DNA from: Pseudomonadota bacterium
Lineage (GTDB): Bacteria > Pseudomonadota > Gammaproteobacteria > Burkholderiales > Burkholderiaceae_C
Length of the DNA stretch: 43,186 bases
Direction: 5' to 3'
Assembly: GCA_029780695.1 (NCBI GenBank)
Contig: JAKOYD010000113.1
Coordinates: forward strand, 1 to 43,186
The number at the start of each line of letters is the position of its first letter. The first letter of the stretch is position 1. The notes below the pieces were generated by a model that was given only the letters and a program-made list of their open reading frames with translations, made no database searches and was not told the DNA's origin. This document shows positions 27,599 to 37,146 of the stretch, piece after piece. Made by a program: the position numbers and the translations under genes.

Positions 27599-27660
27599 GC
27601 CTAACACTGCGCTCCAGGGGCGCGCCGCAAGTGGCGCGCCCCTGAGCTTCGACGTCAAGC
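27599..27660 (+). other. attC-like recombination site of an integron cassette
   Basis: R'' is GCCTAAC (27599-27605), matching RYYYAAC. A perfect 12-bp stem CAGGGGCGCGCC (27615-27626)/GGCGCGCCCCTG (27633-27644) with a GCAAGT loop follows. GCT (27611-27613) pairs with AGC (27645-27647), leaving C27614 extrahelical. R' is GTCAAGC (27654-27660), one base off GTTRRRY. At 62 bp, this fits attC architecture well; the mutated R' may reduce activity. Confidence 0.75.
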
Positions 27661-27719
27661 CTCGTCACATCGCATGAACCCATCCTCCGACATGCGGTGT
27701 GACCCGTAAACCCGGCGAT

Positions 27720-29235
<1,516 letters not shown>

Positions 29236-29426
29236 ACGGCGAGCAAAAATCCAATGGCACACCATTGTCGTAGGGGCAAGTCCCAATGTGGAACTGGCGC
29301 GTTTTGCGTACAGTGAAGCCACTCGGAAGCTGCCAGGCGACGCCGCCCACGCAGCCATGAAGGGCCGAGGAGACAAGACCACCACACCCAGAAGACAAGA
29401 CTCCAGATTCCAACGCAATCCTTTCC
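29236..29426. other. Gene-free stretch between argG and its terminator
   Basis: No convincing gene. It holds a small hairpin CAATGG/CCATTG near 29252-29267, a GGGGCAAGTCCC dyad, and a strong ribosome-site-like GAGGAGACAAGACC (29367-29380) that is not followed by any start codon of a sustained frame. It may be the 3' UTR of argG or a leader left after a gene was lost. Confidence 0.4.
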
Positions 29427-29453
29427 AGGGCGCCCCAATGGGCGCCCTTTTTC
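29427..29453 (+). terminator. Rho-independent terminator downstream of argG
   Basis: AGGGCGCCC (29427-29435), loop CAAT, GGGCGCCCT (29440-29448), then a T-run. A textbook terminator about 190 bp past the argG stop. Confidence 0.9.
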
Positions 29454-29495
29454 TTGCCTGCACGCGCGGGCCGCATCGGCATAATCCAGGGCTTT

Positions 29496-29545
29496 TCGGC
29501 CCCTGGCGCTTGATGGACTTGCGCAGGAAGCTATCAAAATAACAG
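29496..29545 (-). repeat. Repeat A copy 13 (upstream of TSUP gene)
   Basis: Minus strand: TTATTTTGATAGCTTCCTGC, GCAAGTCCAT, CAAGCGCCAGGGGCCGAAAA. It ends 14 bp before the TSUP start codon. Confidence 0.85.
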
Positions 29546-29558
29546 CGCTTTCGCCGTC

Positions 29559-30317
29559 ATGGAACTGCTTCTCGTGTCGCTGGCCTCGCTGCTGGCCGGC
29601 TGCATCGACTCCATCGTGGGTGGCGGCGGGCTGATTCTGGTGCCGGCGCTGTTTGCCACCTACCCCGGCGCGGCGCCCGCCACACTGTTCGGCACCAACA
29701 AGAGCGCGTCGGTCTGGGGCACGACCATCGCCACGCTGCAATACAGCCGGCGCGTGCAGCTGCGCTGGCCGGTACTGCTGCCGGCGGCGCTGGCGGCGCT
29801 GGTGGGCGGCTTTGCCGGTGCCTGGCACGTCACGCGGGTCGACCCCAGCTTTCTGCGCAAGCTGCTGCCCTTCATCCTGCTGGCGGTGCTGCTCTACACG
29901 CTGGCCAAAAAGGATTTGGGCAGCACCCACGCGCCGCGGCACGACCGGCAGCGCGAGACGCTGCTGGCCTGCGCCATTGGCGCCGTGATCGGCTGGTACG
30001 ACGGCTTCTTCGGCCCCGGCACGGGCAGCTTCTTCATCTTTCTGTTCGTGCGCCTGCTTGGCTACGACTTTCTCAACGCGTCGGCCTCGGCCAAGCTGCT
30101 GAACGTGGCGACCAACCTGGCGGCCATCGCCCTGTTTGCGATGAAGGGCCACGTGTGGTGGCACATCGGCCTGGTGATGGCGGTGGCCAACGTGGCGGGC
30201 AGCCTGATCGGCACGCGGCTGGCGCTGAAGCACGGTGCGGGCTTCGTGCGCGGCGTGTTCATCGTGGTGGTGGGCGCGCTGATTCTGAAGACGGGTTACG
30301 ACGCGTTCTTGAAGTAA
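29559..30317 (+). CDS. TSUP-family (TauE/SafE) transporter
   Basis: A 252-aa membrane protein with about eight helices. The duplicated family motif is seen as GCIDSIVGGGGLILVPAL in the first half and GWYDGFFGPGTGSFFIFLFV in the second. Members export sulfite, sulfonates or other anions; the substrate is not predictable here. Repeat A copy 13 lies just upstream. It is convergent with the subunit-IV-like gene across repeat A copy 14. Confidence 0.92.
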   Translation: MELLLVSLASLLAGCIDSIVGGGGLILVPALFATYPGAAPATLFGTNKSASVWGTTIATLQYSRRVQLRWPVLLPAALAALVGGFAGAWHVTRVDPSFLRKLLPFILLAVLLYTLAKKDLGSTHAPRHDRQRETLLACAIGAVIGWYDGFFGPGTGSFFIFLFVRLLGYDFLNASASAKLLNVATNLAAIALFAMKGHVWWHIGLVMAVANVAGSLIGTRLALKHGAGFVRGVFIVVVGALILKTGYDAFLK

Positions 30318-30365
30318 ATCAGCCGCGCGCTTGCCGGAAGCGCGCGTCCAGCTATCGAAAACAGA
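30315..30365 (-). repeat. Repeat A copy 14 (between convergent genes)
   Basis: Minus strand: TTTTCGATAGCTGGACGCGC, GCTTCCGG, CAAGCGCGCGGCTGATTTAC. It fills the 51-bp gap between the convergent TSUP and subunit-IV-like genes. Confidence 0.8.
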
Positions 30366-30368
30366 GCG

Positions 30369-30653
30369 TCAGCGCGACTCGAGCCACGCCGTCACCACCA
30401 GCGCCAGCGGCGCGAGGCTGATGAACACGCGCACGATGCGGCGAAACACCGGCGCGGCGTCGGCCACTTCCAGGTAATGCTCGGCCACCAGCCAGGCTTT
30501 CCACGCCACCAGCGCGGCAATCAGCCAGCCGATCCAGGGCAGCACGCCGCGCTCTGCCACGGCGATGGCGGCGCTGGCCACGGTGAGCAAGGCCAGCAGC
30601 CCCCACGCCTGGGTGGCGTTGTGCGGGCCAAGGGCGTGCAGCAGGCGTTTCAT
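30369..30653 (-). CDS. Cytochrome c oxidase subunit IV-like / NorF-like small membrane protein
   Basis: A 94-aa protein with three predicted helices (about 16-33, 38-56 and 73-91), in the style of prokaryotic COX4/NorF proteins: ATQAWGLLALLTVASAAIAV, then WKAWLVAEHYLEVADAAPVFRR split over residues 51-72. It overlaps the upstream subunit III-like gene by 4 bp (ATGA), so the two are co-translated. Such pairs usually accompany haem-copper or NO reductases, but no norCB or cox genes are in the window. Confidence 0.75.
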   Translation of the reverse strand: MKRLLHALGPHNATQAWGLLALLTVASAAIAVAERGVLPWIGWLIAALVAWKAWLVAEHYLEVADAAPVFRRIVRVFISLAPLALVVTAWLESR

Positions 30654-31294
30654 ACGAAGGCGTAAAACAGCGAGAACAGCATCAGCCACACGATGTCGGT
30701 GGCGTGCCAGTAGATGGCCATCGACTCCACGCCCTTCAGGTTGCCGGGCCGGTACGCACCCTGCCACACGCGCAGCAGCACCCAGGCCATGCCCAGAATG
30801 CCCCAGGCCGAGTGCATGAAGTGGTTGATGGTGAGGTAGTAGTACACCGTGAAGAAGGCGTTGTTGCCCGCAATCACGCCGTGCGCGGGGTTCCACTGGA
30901 TTTCCAGCCATTTCAGCAGCGGGTAGCCCAGCGACACGATGAAGGCGCCGGTCATCCACACCCGCGCGGCGCGCTGGTCGTCGCGCCGCACGGCCAGCAC
31001 GGTGCGCACCAGCAGGTAGCCACTGGTCAGCATCACCAGCGTGATGAGCAGCCCGCCCAGCGTCCACAGCCTGGGCGCGCCGGCGCGGAACACCTCCGGG
31101 TAGCTCCAGCGGGCGACGAAATAGACCACGAAGAACACCGCGAATTCGACGAATTCGCAGGTGATGCCGACCCACATCGCCGTGTAGCCGGGGCGCGCGG
31201 ATTCTGCCGCCTCGGCGTTGGCAGGCGCGGGCGGGTCGGTCAGCGAAAGGGAAGCGGTGGCAGCGACGGACAAGGTGGACTTGATCTTAGGCAA
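30650..31294 (-). CDS. norE: NorE-like / haem-copper oxidase subunit III family protein
   Basis: A 214-aa five-helix protein of the subunit III family, close to NorE: AMWVGITCEFVEFAVFFVVY, then TLGGLLITLVMLTSGYLLVR, FFTVYYYLTINHFMHSAWGI and WHATDIVWLMLFSLFYAFV. The conserved His and Glu residues of subunit III are present. No ATG exists near the N-terminus; the open frame begins at a TTG (31292-31294), and the true start could be another TTG seven codons later. It lies 64 bp downstream of alr on the same strand. NorE is an accessory of denitrification; its catalytic partners are not here. Confidence 0.8.
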   Translation of the reverse strand: MPKIKSTLSVAATASLSLTDPPAPANAEAAESARPGYTAMWVGITCEFVEFAVFFVVYFVARWSYPEVFRAGAPRLWTLGGLLITLVMLTSGYLLVRTVLAVRRDDQRAARVWMTGAFIVSLGYPLLKWLEIQWNPAHGVIAGNNAFFTVYYYLTINHFMHSAWGILGMAWVLLRVWQGAYRPGNLKGVESMAIYWHATDIVWLMLFSLFYAFV

Positions 31295-31358
31295 GACACG
31301 CTTCGCGCGCCTTGAATCAGGACAAGCCTGCGGCGCCGGGGCAGGTGTCTGCTCTCGC

Positions 31359-32456
31359 TCAGTCGTCCACCGACACCGGCACGCGCGGCGCCAGCGCGCA
31401 CATCAGCTCGTAGCCCACGGTGCCGGCGGCGTGCGCCACGTCGTCGATGGGCAGCACGGCGCCATGGGCCGATGTGCCCCACAGCGTGACTTCGCTGCCC
31501 AACGCCGCCTGCGGCACCGCGGTCAAGTCGACCACGATCATGTCCATGCTGACGCGCCCCAGCAGGCGCGTGCGCACGCCGTCGACCAGCACCGGCGTGC
31601 CGGTGGGTGCGTGGCGCGGGTAGCCGTCGGCGTAACCGCAGGCGACGACGCCGATGCGCAGCGGCGCTTCGGCCGTGAATGTGGAGCCGTATCCGACGCT
31701 GGCGCCCGCGGGCAGATCGCTGACAGCTATCAGTTTTGTAGCAAGCGTCATCGTCGGCCGCAGGCCCCAGTGCGCGGCGTCGTGCGCGGGAAAGTCGGGT
31801 GACGAACCATAGGCGGCGATGCCGGGGCGCACCCAGTCGCCACGCACCGCGGCGTCCTGCGCGTGGCGCAAGGTGGCGGCGCTGTTGCACACGCTGCGCT
31901 CGCCGGCCAAGCCGTCGGCGGCGCGCTGAAAAACGGCCCATTGCGCCGCGATGCCCTTGTCGCCATCGGCATCGGAGAAGTGCGTCATCAGCGAGATCTC
32001 GTCGACCTGCGGCAGTGCCTGCAGGCGCGCGTAGGCGGCGCGAAAGCGCTCGGGCGCAAAGCCGAGCCGGTTCATGCCCGAGTTGAGCTTGAGGAACACG
32101 CGGTGCGGCTGGTGCGTCTTGTGCGTGGCCAGCCAGTCGATCTGTTCGTCGCAGTGCACGGCGTGCCACAGGTTCAGGCGCGAACACAGCTCCAGGTCGC
32201 GCGGCTCGAACACGCCTTCCAGCAGCAGGATGGGGCCGCGCCAGTCCAGGTCGCGCACCCGCTGCGCCTCGGCCAGGTCGAGCAGCGCAAAGCCGTCGGC
32301 GCCGCGCAAGCCCTCAAACGCGCGCTCGATGCCGTGCCCGTAGGCGTCGGCCTTGACGATGGCCCACACCCGCGCACCGGGCGCGGCGGCACGCAGGCGC
32401 TGCACGTTGTGGCGCAGGGCGGCGGTGTGGATGGTGGCGTGGATCGGGCGCGGCAT
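31359..32456 (-). CDS. alr: Alanine racemase
   Basis: A 365-aa PLP enzyme that makes D-alanine for peptidoglycan. The PLP lysine is Lys35 in [18 protein letters not shown] and RPGIAAYG are family motifs, and the second catalytic residue, Tyr, is in [17 protein letters not shown] and GYADGYPRH follow in the C-terminal barrel/strand domain. Residues about 236-245 ([10 protein letters not shown]) are encoded by a repeat A fragment. It is divergent from lplT and followed by the NorE-like gene. Confidence 0.97.
   Translation of the reverse strand: MPRPIHATIHTAALRHNVQRLRAAAPGARVWAIVKADAYGHGIERAFEGLRGADGFALLDLAEAQRVRDLDWRGPILLLEGVFEPRDLELCSRLNLWHAVHCDEQIDWLATHKTHQPHRVFLKLNSGMNRLGFAPERFRAAYARLQALPQVDEISLMTHFSDADGDKGIAAQWAVFQRAADGLAGERSVCNSAATLRHAQDAAVRGDWVRPGIAAYGSSPDFPAHDAAHWGLRPTMTLATKLIAVSDLPAGASVGYGSTFTAEAPLRIGVVACGYADGYPRHAPTGTPVLVDGVRTRLLGRVSMDMIVVDLTAVPQAALGSEVTLWGTSAHGAVLPIDDVAHAAGTVGYELMCALAPRVPVSVDD
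31705..31752 (-). repeat. Repeat A copy 15 (fragment inside alr)
   Basis: Minus strand: TTGCTACAAAACTGATAGCT, GTCAGCGATCTGCCC. Only the box and its left flank remain; they encode ATKLIAV in alr. Confidence 0.6.
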
Positions 32457-32594
32457 GCGGGCATTCTGGCTTACTCGCGCGCGGGGCCGCGTGCTATAAC
32501 GCGCGGCAGCGTTTACACAACCGATACATTTTGGCTGTCACCCGTCTCCGCGGAGCGTTATCCGCGCGTGAAATCCCATCGCCGCTGGCGTTGG

Positions 32595-32620
32595 CGCTGC
32601 CACCCAGGTTGGTGGCAGCG
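32595..32620. promoter_or_regulatory. 10-bp-stem hairpin in the alr-lplT intergenic region
   Basis: CGCTGCCACC (32595-32604) and GGTGGCAGCG (32611-32620) pair around CAGGTT. It sits left of repeat B copy 7 in the 319-bp divergent region. The rest of that region, 32457-32590, shows a possible GCTATAAC -10 box near 32490 but no gene. Confidence 0.5.
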
Positions 32621-32639
32621 TGGTGCGCGATCGCATGTC

Positions 32640-32775
32640 CCCCACGGCCGCGCAGCAGGCCGTGCCACGGGCCGCGGAGCAGGCCATACGGGAACGCCGC
32701 AGCCGGGGTCCCCCTGGCTGCCAGCGTTGTCCCCCTGGGGGGAAGGCGCGCAGCGCCTCAGGGGGGGGCAACAGC
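32640..32775 (+). repeat. Repeat B copy 7 (at lplT 5' end)
   Basis: CCCACGGCCGCGCAGCAGGC at 32640, an internal second GCCGCGGAGCAGGCCAT, then CAGCGTTGTCCCCCTGGGG and GCGCCTCAGGGGGGGG at 32754-32769. The G-run lies 6 bp from the lplT start codon and probably serves as its ribosome binding site. Confidence 0.8.
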
Positions 32776-34050
32776 ATGAAACGCGGCTTCTATACCATCA
32801 TGGCCGCGCAGTTTTTCAGCTCGCTGGCCGACAACGCGCTGTTCGTCGCGGCCGTCGAACTGCTGCGTGCCGACGGCGCCGCCGAATGGCAGCGCGCCGC
32901 GCTGGTGCCGATGTTCGCGCTGTTCTACGTGATTTTGGCGCCGTGGGTGGGCGCGTTTGCCGATTCGCAGCCCAAGGGCCGCGTCATGTTCATCAGCAAC
33001 GCAATCAAGATCGTCGGTTGCCTGGCCATGCTGTTTGGCGGCCACCCGCTGTTGGCGTACGCGGTGGTGGGCCTGGGCGCGGCGGCGTATTCGCCGGCCA
33101 AGTACGGCATCCTGACCGAGCTGCTGCCGCCGTCGCAGCTGGTCAAGGCCAATGGCTGGATCGAGGGGTTGACCATCGGCTCGATCATTCTTGGCGTGCT
33201 GCTGGGCGGCCAGCTGGTGGGCGCGCGGCTGTCGTCGTACCTGCTGGCGTTCGACCTGCCCGGCATCGACACCTCGATCGACACCGCGCCCGAGGCCGCC
33301 ATCGCCTCGCTGATCATCATCTACGGCATCGCGGCGGCGTTCAACCTGCGCATTCCGCACACCGGCGTGCAGATGCGCCCGCTGCCGCGCAACCAGCTGG
33401 CGCTGCTGCCCGACTTCTGGCGCTGCAACACGCGCCTGTGGCGCGACCGGCTGGGCCAGATTTCGCTGGCCACCACCACGCTGTTCTGGGGCGTGTCGGG
33501 CAACATGCGCTACATCGTGCTGGCCTGGGCCGCCGCCGCGCTGCACTACAGCACCACGCAGGCGGCCAGCCTGGTGGGCGTGGTGGCCATTGGCACCGCC
33601 GTGGGCGCCGTGCTGGCGTCGATGCGCGTGCGGCTGGACCGCGCCACCCGCGTGATGCCGCTGGGCGTGCTGATGGGCGCGCTGCTGGTGGCGATGGTGT
33701 TCGTGCACTCGCTGTGGGTGGCGGTGCCGTTTCTGATCGTCATGGGCGCGCTGGGCGGCTACATCGTGGTGCCGATGAACGCGCTGCTGCAGCACCGCGG
33801 CCACAACCTGATGGGCGCCGGCCGTTCCATCGCGGTGCAGAACTTCAACGAACAGGCCTGCATTCTGGGCCTGGGCGCGTTGTATGCCGCGTCCACCGGC
33901 GCCGGGCTGTCTGCGTTCGGCGCCATCACGCTGTTCGGCGGCGTGGTGATGACGTTCATGCTGGCGATTCAGCTGTGGCACCGCCACAACCTGCGCCACC
34001 ACACGGCGCAGGTGGAACACTTGCTGGACGTGGCGCGAAGGGATCATTGA
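32776..34050 (+). CDS. lplT: Lysophospholipid transporter LplT (MFS)
   Basis: A 424-aa MFS protein that flips lysophospholipids across the inner membrane for re-acylation. It starts MKRGFYTIMAAQFFSSLADN with the family's N-terminal QFFSSLADNA motif, followed by AYSPAKYGILTELLPPSQLV (motif A-like region) and GAGRSIAVQNFNEQ. About 11-12 helices. The acyltransferase partner (aas) is not adjacent. The open frame extends upstream through repeat B copy 7, but the ATG at 32776 fits the family. The gene is bracketed by inverted repeat B copies 7 and 8. Confidence 0.94.
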   Translation: MKRGFYTIMAAQFFSSLADNALFVAAVELLRADGAAEWQRAALVPMFALFYVILAPWVGAFADSQPKGRVMFISNAIKIVGCLAMLFGGHPLLAYAVVGLGAAAYSPAKYGILTELLPPSQLVKANGWIEGLTIGSIILGVLLGGQLVGARLSSYLLAFDLPGIDTSIDTAPEAAIASLIIIYGIAAAFNLRIPHTGVQMRPLPRNQLALLPDFWRCNTRLWRDRLGQISLATTTLFWGVSGNMRYIVLAWAAAALHYSTTQAASLVGVVAIGTAVGAVLASMRVRLDRATRVMPLGVLMGALLVAMVFVHSLWVAVPFLIVMGALGGYIVVPMNALLQHRGHNLMGAGRSIAVQNFNEQACILGLGALYAASTGAGLSAFGAITLFGGVVMTFMLAIQLWHRHNLRHHTAQVEHLLDVARRDH

Positions 34051-34180
34051 CCCGCCCCTGTGCCGCTGCGCGGCTTCCCCCGGGGGACAGCGCTGGCCGC
34101 CGGCGCGGGTCCGGCAGCGGCGCTTTGGGGTGGCCTGCTGCGCGGCCTTTTGAAAGGGCTTGCTGCGCCGCCCTGCACTC
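34051..34180 (-). repeat. Repeat B copy 8 (at lplT 3' end)
   Basis: Starts CCCGCCCCTGTGCCGCTGCG directly after the lplT stop, then TTCCCCCGGGGGACAGCGCT and TGGGGTGGCCTGCTGCGCGG. It is an inverted partner of copy 7. Confidence 0.8.
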
Positions 34181-34204
34181 CCCAAAAAGCCCTTCACTAT
34201 TTAT

Positions 34205-34250
34205 CGCTTTGCCGCTGTTTCAATCGAGATGAGTAGCTATCAATCTCATA
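34205..34250 (-). repeat. Repeat A copy 16 (at the EamA start)
   Basis: Minus strand: ATGAGATTGATAGCTACTC, ATCTCGATTG, AACAGCGGCAAAG. It covers the EamA start codon and encodes SSYQSH at its N-terminus. Confidence 0.55.
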
Positions 34251-35134
34251 GTGATCATGCGTCGACCTGGCCCGTGCTGGCGCTGGTGTTCAACGCGCTG
34301 GTGTGGGGCTTGTCGTGGATCGCCTTCAAGGCGCTGCATGCGCAGGGTCTGCATCCGCTGTGGAGCACGGCCATCGTCTACGCCGGGGCGCTGGCGGCAC
34401 TGCTGGCGTGGCGGCCGGGCAGCGTGCGGGCCTTGCTGCGCCACCCGTGGCTGCTGGGGTTGGCGGCGGCGGCGGGGTTGACCAACGTCGGCTTCAACTG
34501 GGCGGTGACGGTGGGCGACGTGGTGCGCGTGACGCTGCTGTTCTACCTGATGCCGGTGTGGTCCATCGGTCTGGCCTGGTGGCTGCTGCACGAACGGCCG
34601 ACGCGCGGCGCGCTGCTGCGCCTGCTGCTGGCGCTGGGCGGCTTGGTGCTGGTGCTGCACAAGCCCGGCTCGCCGTGGCCACTTCCCAGGGGCGCGGCGG
34701 ACTTGCTGGCCCTGCTGGGCGGCTTTTGCTTTGCGCTGACCAACGCGCTGCTGCGCCGCTGGCGCGCCACGCCGCCGGACGCGCGCGTGCTGGCCATGTT
34801 CGGCGGCGGCTGGGCCATGTCGATGGCGCTGGCGTTGGCCGGGCTGGCGGGCGGCCCGCCGGGCGCTGCCTGGCTGGCGGGCGCGGCCGGCTGGCTGCCG
34901 TGGGCGGTGGGCCTGACGCTGGCCTTCCTGTGCGGCAACCTGGCGCTGCAATACGGCGCCGCGCGCTTGCCGGCGCAGGTCACGGCGCTGATCATGCTGG
35001 CCGAAGTGGTGTTCGCCAGCGCCTCGGCCGTGTGGCTGGGCGCCGCCACGCCCACCGCCTGGACGTGGGCCGGTGGCGCGCTGATCCTGCTGGCGGCGCT
35101 GCTGTCGATACGGCCGGTGCGTGGCGCGGGGTAA
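34229..35134 (+). CDS. EamA/DMT-superfamily transporter
   Basis: A 301-aa ten-helix permease with two EamA repeats: LALVFNALVWGLSWIAFKAL and GFNWAVTVGDVVRVTLLFYL in the first, and LALLGGFCFALTNALLRRW and VTALIMLAEVVFASASAVWL in the second. Substrate unknown; relatives export amino acids and metabolites. The ATG at 34229 gives a 14-residue hydrophilic N-terminus partly encoded by repeat A copy 16. It lies 178 bp after lplT on the same strand, across repeat B copy 8. Confidence 0.92.
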   Translation: MSSYQSHSDHASTWPVLALVFNALVWGLSWIAFKALHAQGLHPLWSTAIVYAGALAALLAWRPGSVRALLRHPWLLGLAAAAGLTNVGFNWAVTVGDVVRVTLLFYLMPVWSIGLAWWLLHERPTRGALLRLLLALGGLVLVLHKPGSPWPLPRGAADLLALLGGFCFALTNALLRRWRATPPDARVLAMFGGGWAMSMALALAGLAGGPPGAAWLAGAAGWLPWAVGLTLAFLCGNLALQYGAARLPAQVTALIMLAEVVFASASAVWLGAATPTAWTWAGGALILLAALLSIRPVRGAG

Positions 35135-35154
35135 AACCCAGCTTCCGCGATCAC

Positions 35155-35218
35155 TTCGTTTTTAATAGCTGCAATCGCTTTACCAACAAACGCTTGGCAG
35201 CCATTTGATAAAAATTTG
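35155..35218 (+). repeat. Repeat A copy 17 (EamA-gpx gap)
   Basis: TTCGTTTTTAATAGCTGCAA, TCGCTTTACCAA, CAAACGCTTGGCAGCCATTT. Both flanks are T- and A-rich. Confidence 0.8.
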
Positions 35219-35342
35219 GCCAAGGCAGGACCGGCGCGCACCCTCCCCCAGCACTGCAGCCTGCCGGTTGCACAATGCCGTGACGGCGCAAGCCGCCGCC
35301 GCGGGCCACCCGGCCGCGACCGCCCCCTTTCATCCACGCACC

Positions 35343-35843
35343 ATGCCCGACGACGACGCCCCACCCACGCCGCTGACCCTGCACACGCTGCAAGGCCAGG
35401 CGCTCGACTGGTCTGCCTTCGACGGCCGGGTGCGGCTGGTGGTCAACACCGCCAGCGCGTGCGGATTCACGCCGCAGTTGGCCGGGCTGCAGGCGCTGCA
35501 CCAGCGCTACGGCCCGCGCGGGCTCACGGTGCTGTGCTTTCCCTGCAACCAGTTCGGCCGGCAGGACCCGGGCAGCGCCGCCGAGATCGGCGCCTTCTGC
35601 ACGCGAAACTACGGCGTGGACTTTCCGATGATGGCCAAGTGCGACGTCAACGGCCCCGGCGCGCACCCGCTGTTCCGCTGGCTGAAGGCGCAAGCCCCGG
35701 GGGTGCTGGGCACGCGGGCCATCAAGTGGAACTTCACCAAATTCCTGCTGGGGCGCGACGGGCGCGTGATCGGCCGCTACGCGCCCCGCACGCCGCCCGA
35801 GGCGCTGGCAAGCGACATCGAGGCCGCGTTGGGCCGCGTTTGA
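35343..35843 (+). CDS. Glutathione peroxidase family protein
   Basis: A 166-aa thioredoxin-fold peroxidase that reduces hydroperoxides. The peroxidatic Cys40 is in NTASACGFTPQ, Gln in PCNQFGRQDPG, and Trp-Asn in IKWNFTKFLLG, the complete catalytic tetrad. Bacterial members of this type usually depend on thioredoxin rather than glutathione. The ATG at 35343 is chosen; the longer upstream frame runs from repeat A. It is convergent with glcF. Confidence 0.95.
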   Translation: MPDDDAPPTPLTLHTLQGQALDWSAFDGRVRLVVNTASACGFTPQLAGLQALHQRYGPRGLTVLCFPCNQFGRQDPGSAAEIGAFCTRNYGVDFPMMAKCDVNGPGAHPLFRWLKAQAPGVLGTRAIKWNFTKFLLGRDGRVIGRYAPRTPPEALASDIEAALGRV

Positions 35844-35844
35844 A

Positions 35845-35900
35845 GCGATTGGTGCCGCCAGCGCTTGCCAAGCAAGCGCATAAAGCTATCTATTCAGGAG
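35845..35900 (-). repeat. Repeat A copy 18 (between gpx and glcF)
   Basis: Minus strand: AATAGATAGCTTTATGCGCT, TGCTTGG, CAAGCGCTGGCGGCACCAAT. A well-kept copy in the 46-bp gap between convergent genes; it supplies the TAG stop of glcF. Confidence 0.85.
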
Positions 35901-37146
35901 CATTCAGCGCTTCGTCCAGCGCCTCGATCCAGTGCCGCACCGGCACGTCGGTGCCCGACTGCAGGTGGGTGATGCAGCCGATGTTGGCCGACAGCACCGC
36001 CGCCGGCCGGTCGGCGGCGCGCTCGCCGACCAGGTGGCCCAGCTTGCGGTCACGCAGTTGCACCGACAGCTCGGGCTGCAGCACCGAATAGGTGCCGGCC
36101 GAGCCGCAGCACAGGTGCGGCTCCTGCGCGGCGGGCCGCAGTTTGAACCCAAGCGCGCCCAGGTACTGCTCGACCCCGCCACGCAGCCGCTGGCCGTGCT
36201 GCAGCGTGCAGGGCGGGTGCCAGGCCAGCGTGCCGGCCGGAGCGCGCACGCGGCCTTGCAGCGCGTCGGCAATGTCGGGCAGCAGCTCGCTCACGTCGCG
36301 CGCCAGGGCCGACACTTTTTCGGCCCGCTCGGCATAGCGCGGGTCGTGGCGCAGCAGGTGGCCGTAGTCCTTGACCATGGCGCCGCAGCCCGAGGCGTTG
36401 ATGACGATGGCCTCCACGCCGCCCTGCGCCACGCCGCGTTCGATGTGCGGCCACCAGGCGTCGATGTTGGCGCGCATCTGGCGCAGGCCTCCCTCGGCGT
36501 CGGCCAAATGGAACTTCACGGCCCCGCAGCAGCCCTGGCCGCGCGCCAGCACGCATTCGATGCCGGCGGCGTCCAGCACGCGCGCGGTGGCGCTGTTGAT
36601 GTTCGGCGCCATCGACGGCTGCACGCAGCCTTCGAGCAGCAGCACCTTGCGCGCGTGCGACCGCTTCGGCCACGCACCGGCGTCGCGCCGCTCGGGCACC
36701 TTGGCCTGCAGCGACGCCGGCAGCCAGCCCCGCACCGACTGGCCCAGCCGCATGGCCGGCCCGAACAGCGGCGACGTCAGCCCGCGCCGCAGCCAGGCGC
36801 GCGTGCGCGCTTCGGCCGGCGGGCGCGGCACCTTGGCCTCGACCACCTGGCGGCCGATGTCGATCAGGTGGCCGTACTGCACGCCGCTGGGGCAGGTGGT
36901 TTCGCAGTTGCGGCAGGTCAGGCAGCGGTCCAGGTGCCGTTGCGTGTCGCGCGTGGGCGTGGCGCCTTCCAGCACCTGCTTGATGAGGTAGATGCGCCCG
37001 CGCGGGCCGTCCAGCTCGTCGCCCAGCAACTGGTACGTCGGGCAGGTGGCGGTGCAGAAGCCGCAGTGCACGCACTTGCGCAGGATGGCCTCGGCCTCGC
37101 GGCCGGCGTCGGTGCCTTGGAATTCGGGGGCGAGTGCGGTTTGCAT
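35890..37146 (-). CDS. glcF: Glycolate oxidase iron-sulfur subunit
   Basis: A 418-aa iron-sulfur subunit of glycolate oxidase, which oxidises glycolate to glyoxylate at the membrane. Two [4Fe-4S] motifs are at residues 25-36 ([12 protein letters not shown]) and 75-86 ([12 protein letters not shown]). Two CCG domains follow, with [13 protein letters not shown] and [16 protein letters not shown]. The start codon shares one base with the glcE stop (TGATG), so the two are coupled. The stop codon lies in repeat A copy 18. The flavin subunit gene glcD is not adjacent. Confidence 0.95.
   Translation of the reverse strand: MQTALAPEFQGTDAGREAEAILRKCVHCGFCTATCPTYQLLGDELDGPRGRIYLIKQVLEGATPTRDTQRHLDRCLTCRNCETTCPSGVQYGHLIDIGRQVVEAKVPRPPAEARTRAWLRRGLTSPLFGPAMRLGQSVRGWLPASLQAKVPERRDAGAWPKRSHARKVLLLEGCVQPSMAPNINSATARVLDAAGIECVLARGQGCCGAVKFHLADAEGGLRQMRANIDAWWPHIERGVAQGGVEAIVINASGCGAMVKDYGHLLRHDPRYAERAEKVSALARDVSELLPDIADALQGRVRAPAGTLAWHPPCTLQHGQRLRGGVEQYLGALGFKLRPAAQEPHLCCGSAGTYSVLQPELSVQLRDRKLGHLVGERAADRPAAVLSANIGCITHLQSGTDVPVRHWIEALDEALNAPE

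Noticed and set aside
29250..29265. Sigma54-like promoter TGGCAC...TTGTC after argG
   Set aside because: The spacing between the GG and GC elements is one base short and the GC is not conserved; no gene follows.
31863..34232. 789-codon plus-strand frame across alr (antisense) and lplT (shifted)
   Set aside because: It runs through two well-defined genes and repeat B; its translation is Ala/Arg/Gly-rich noise.
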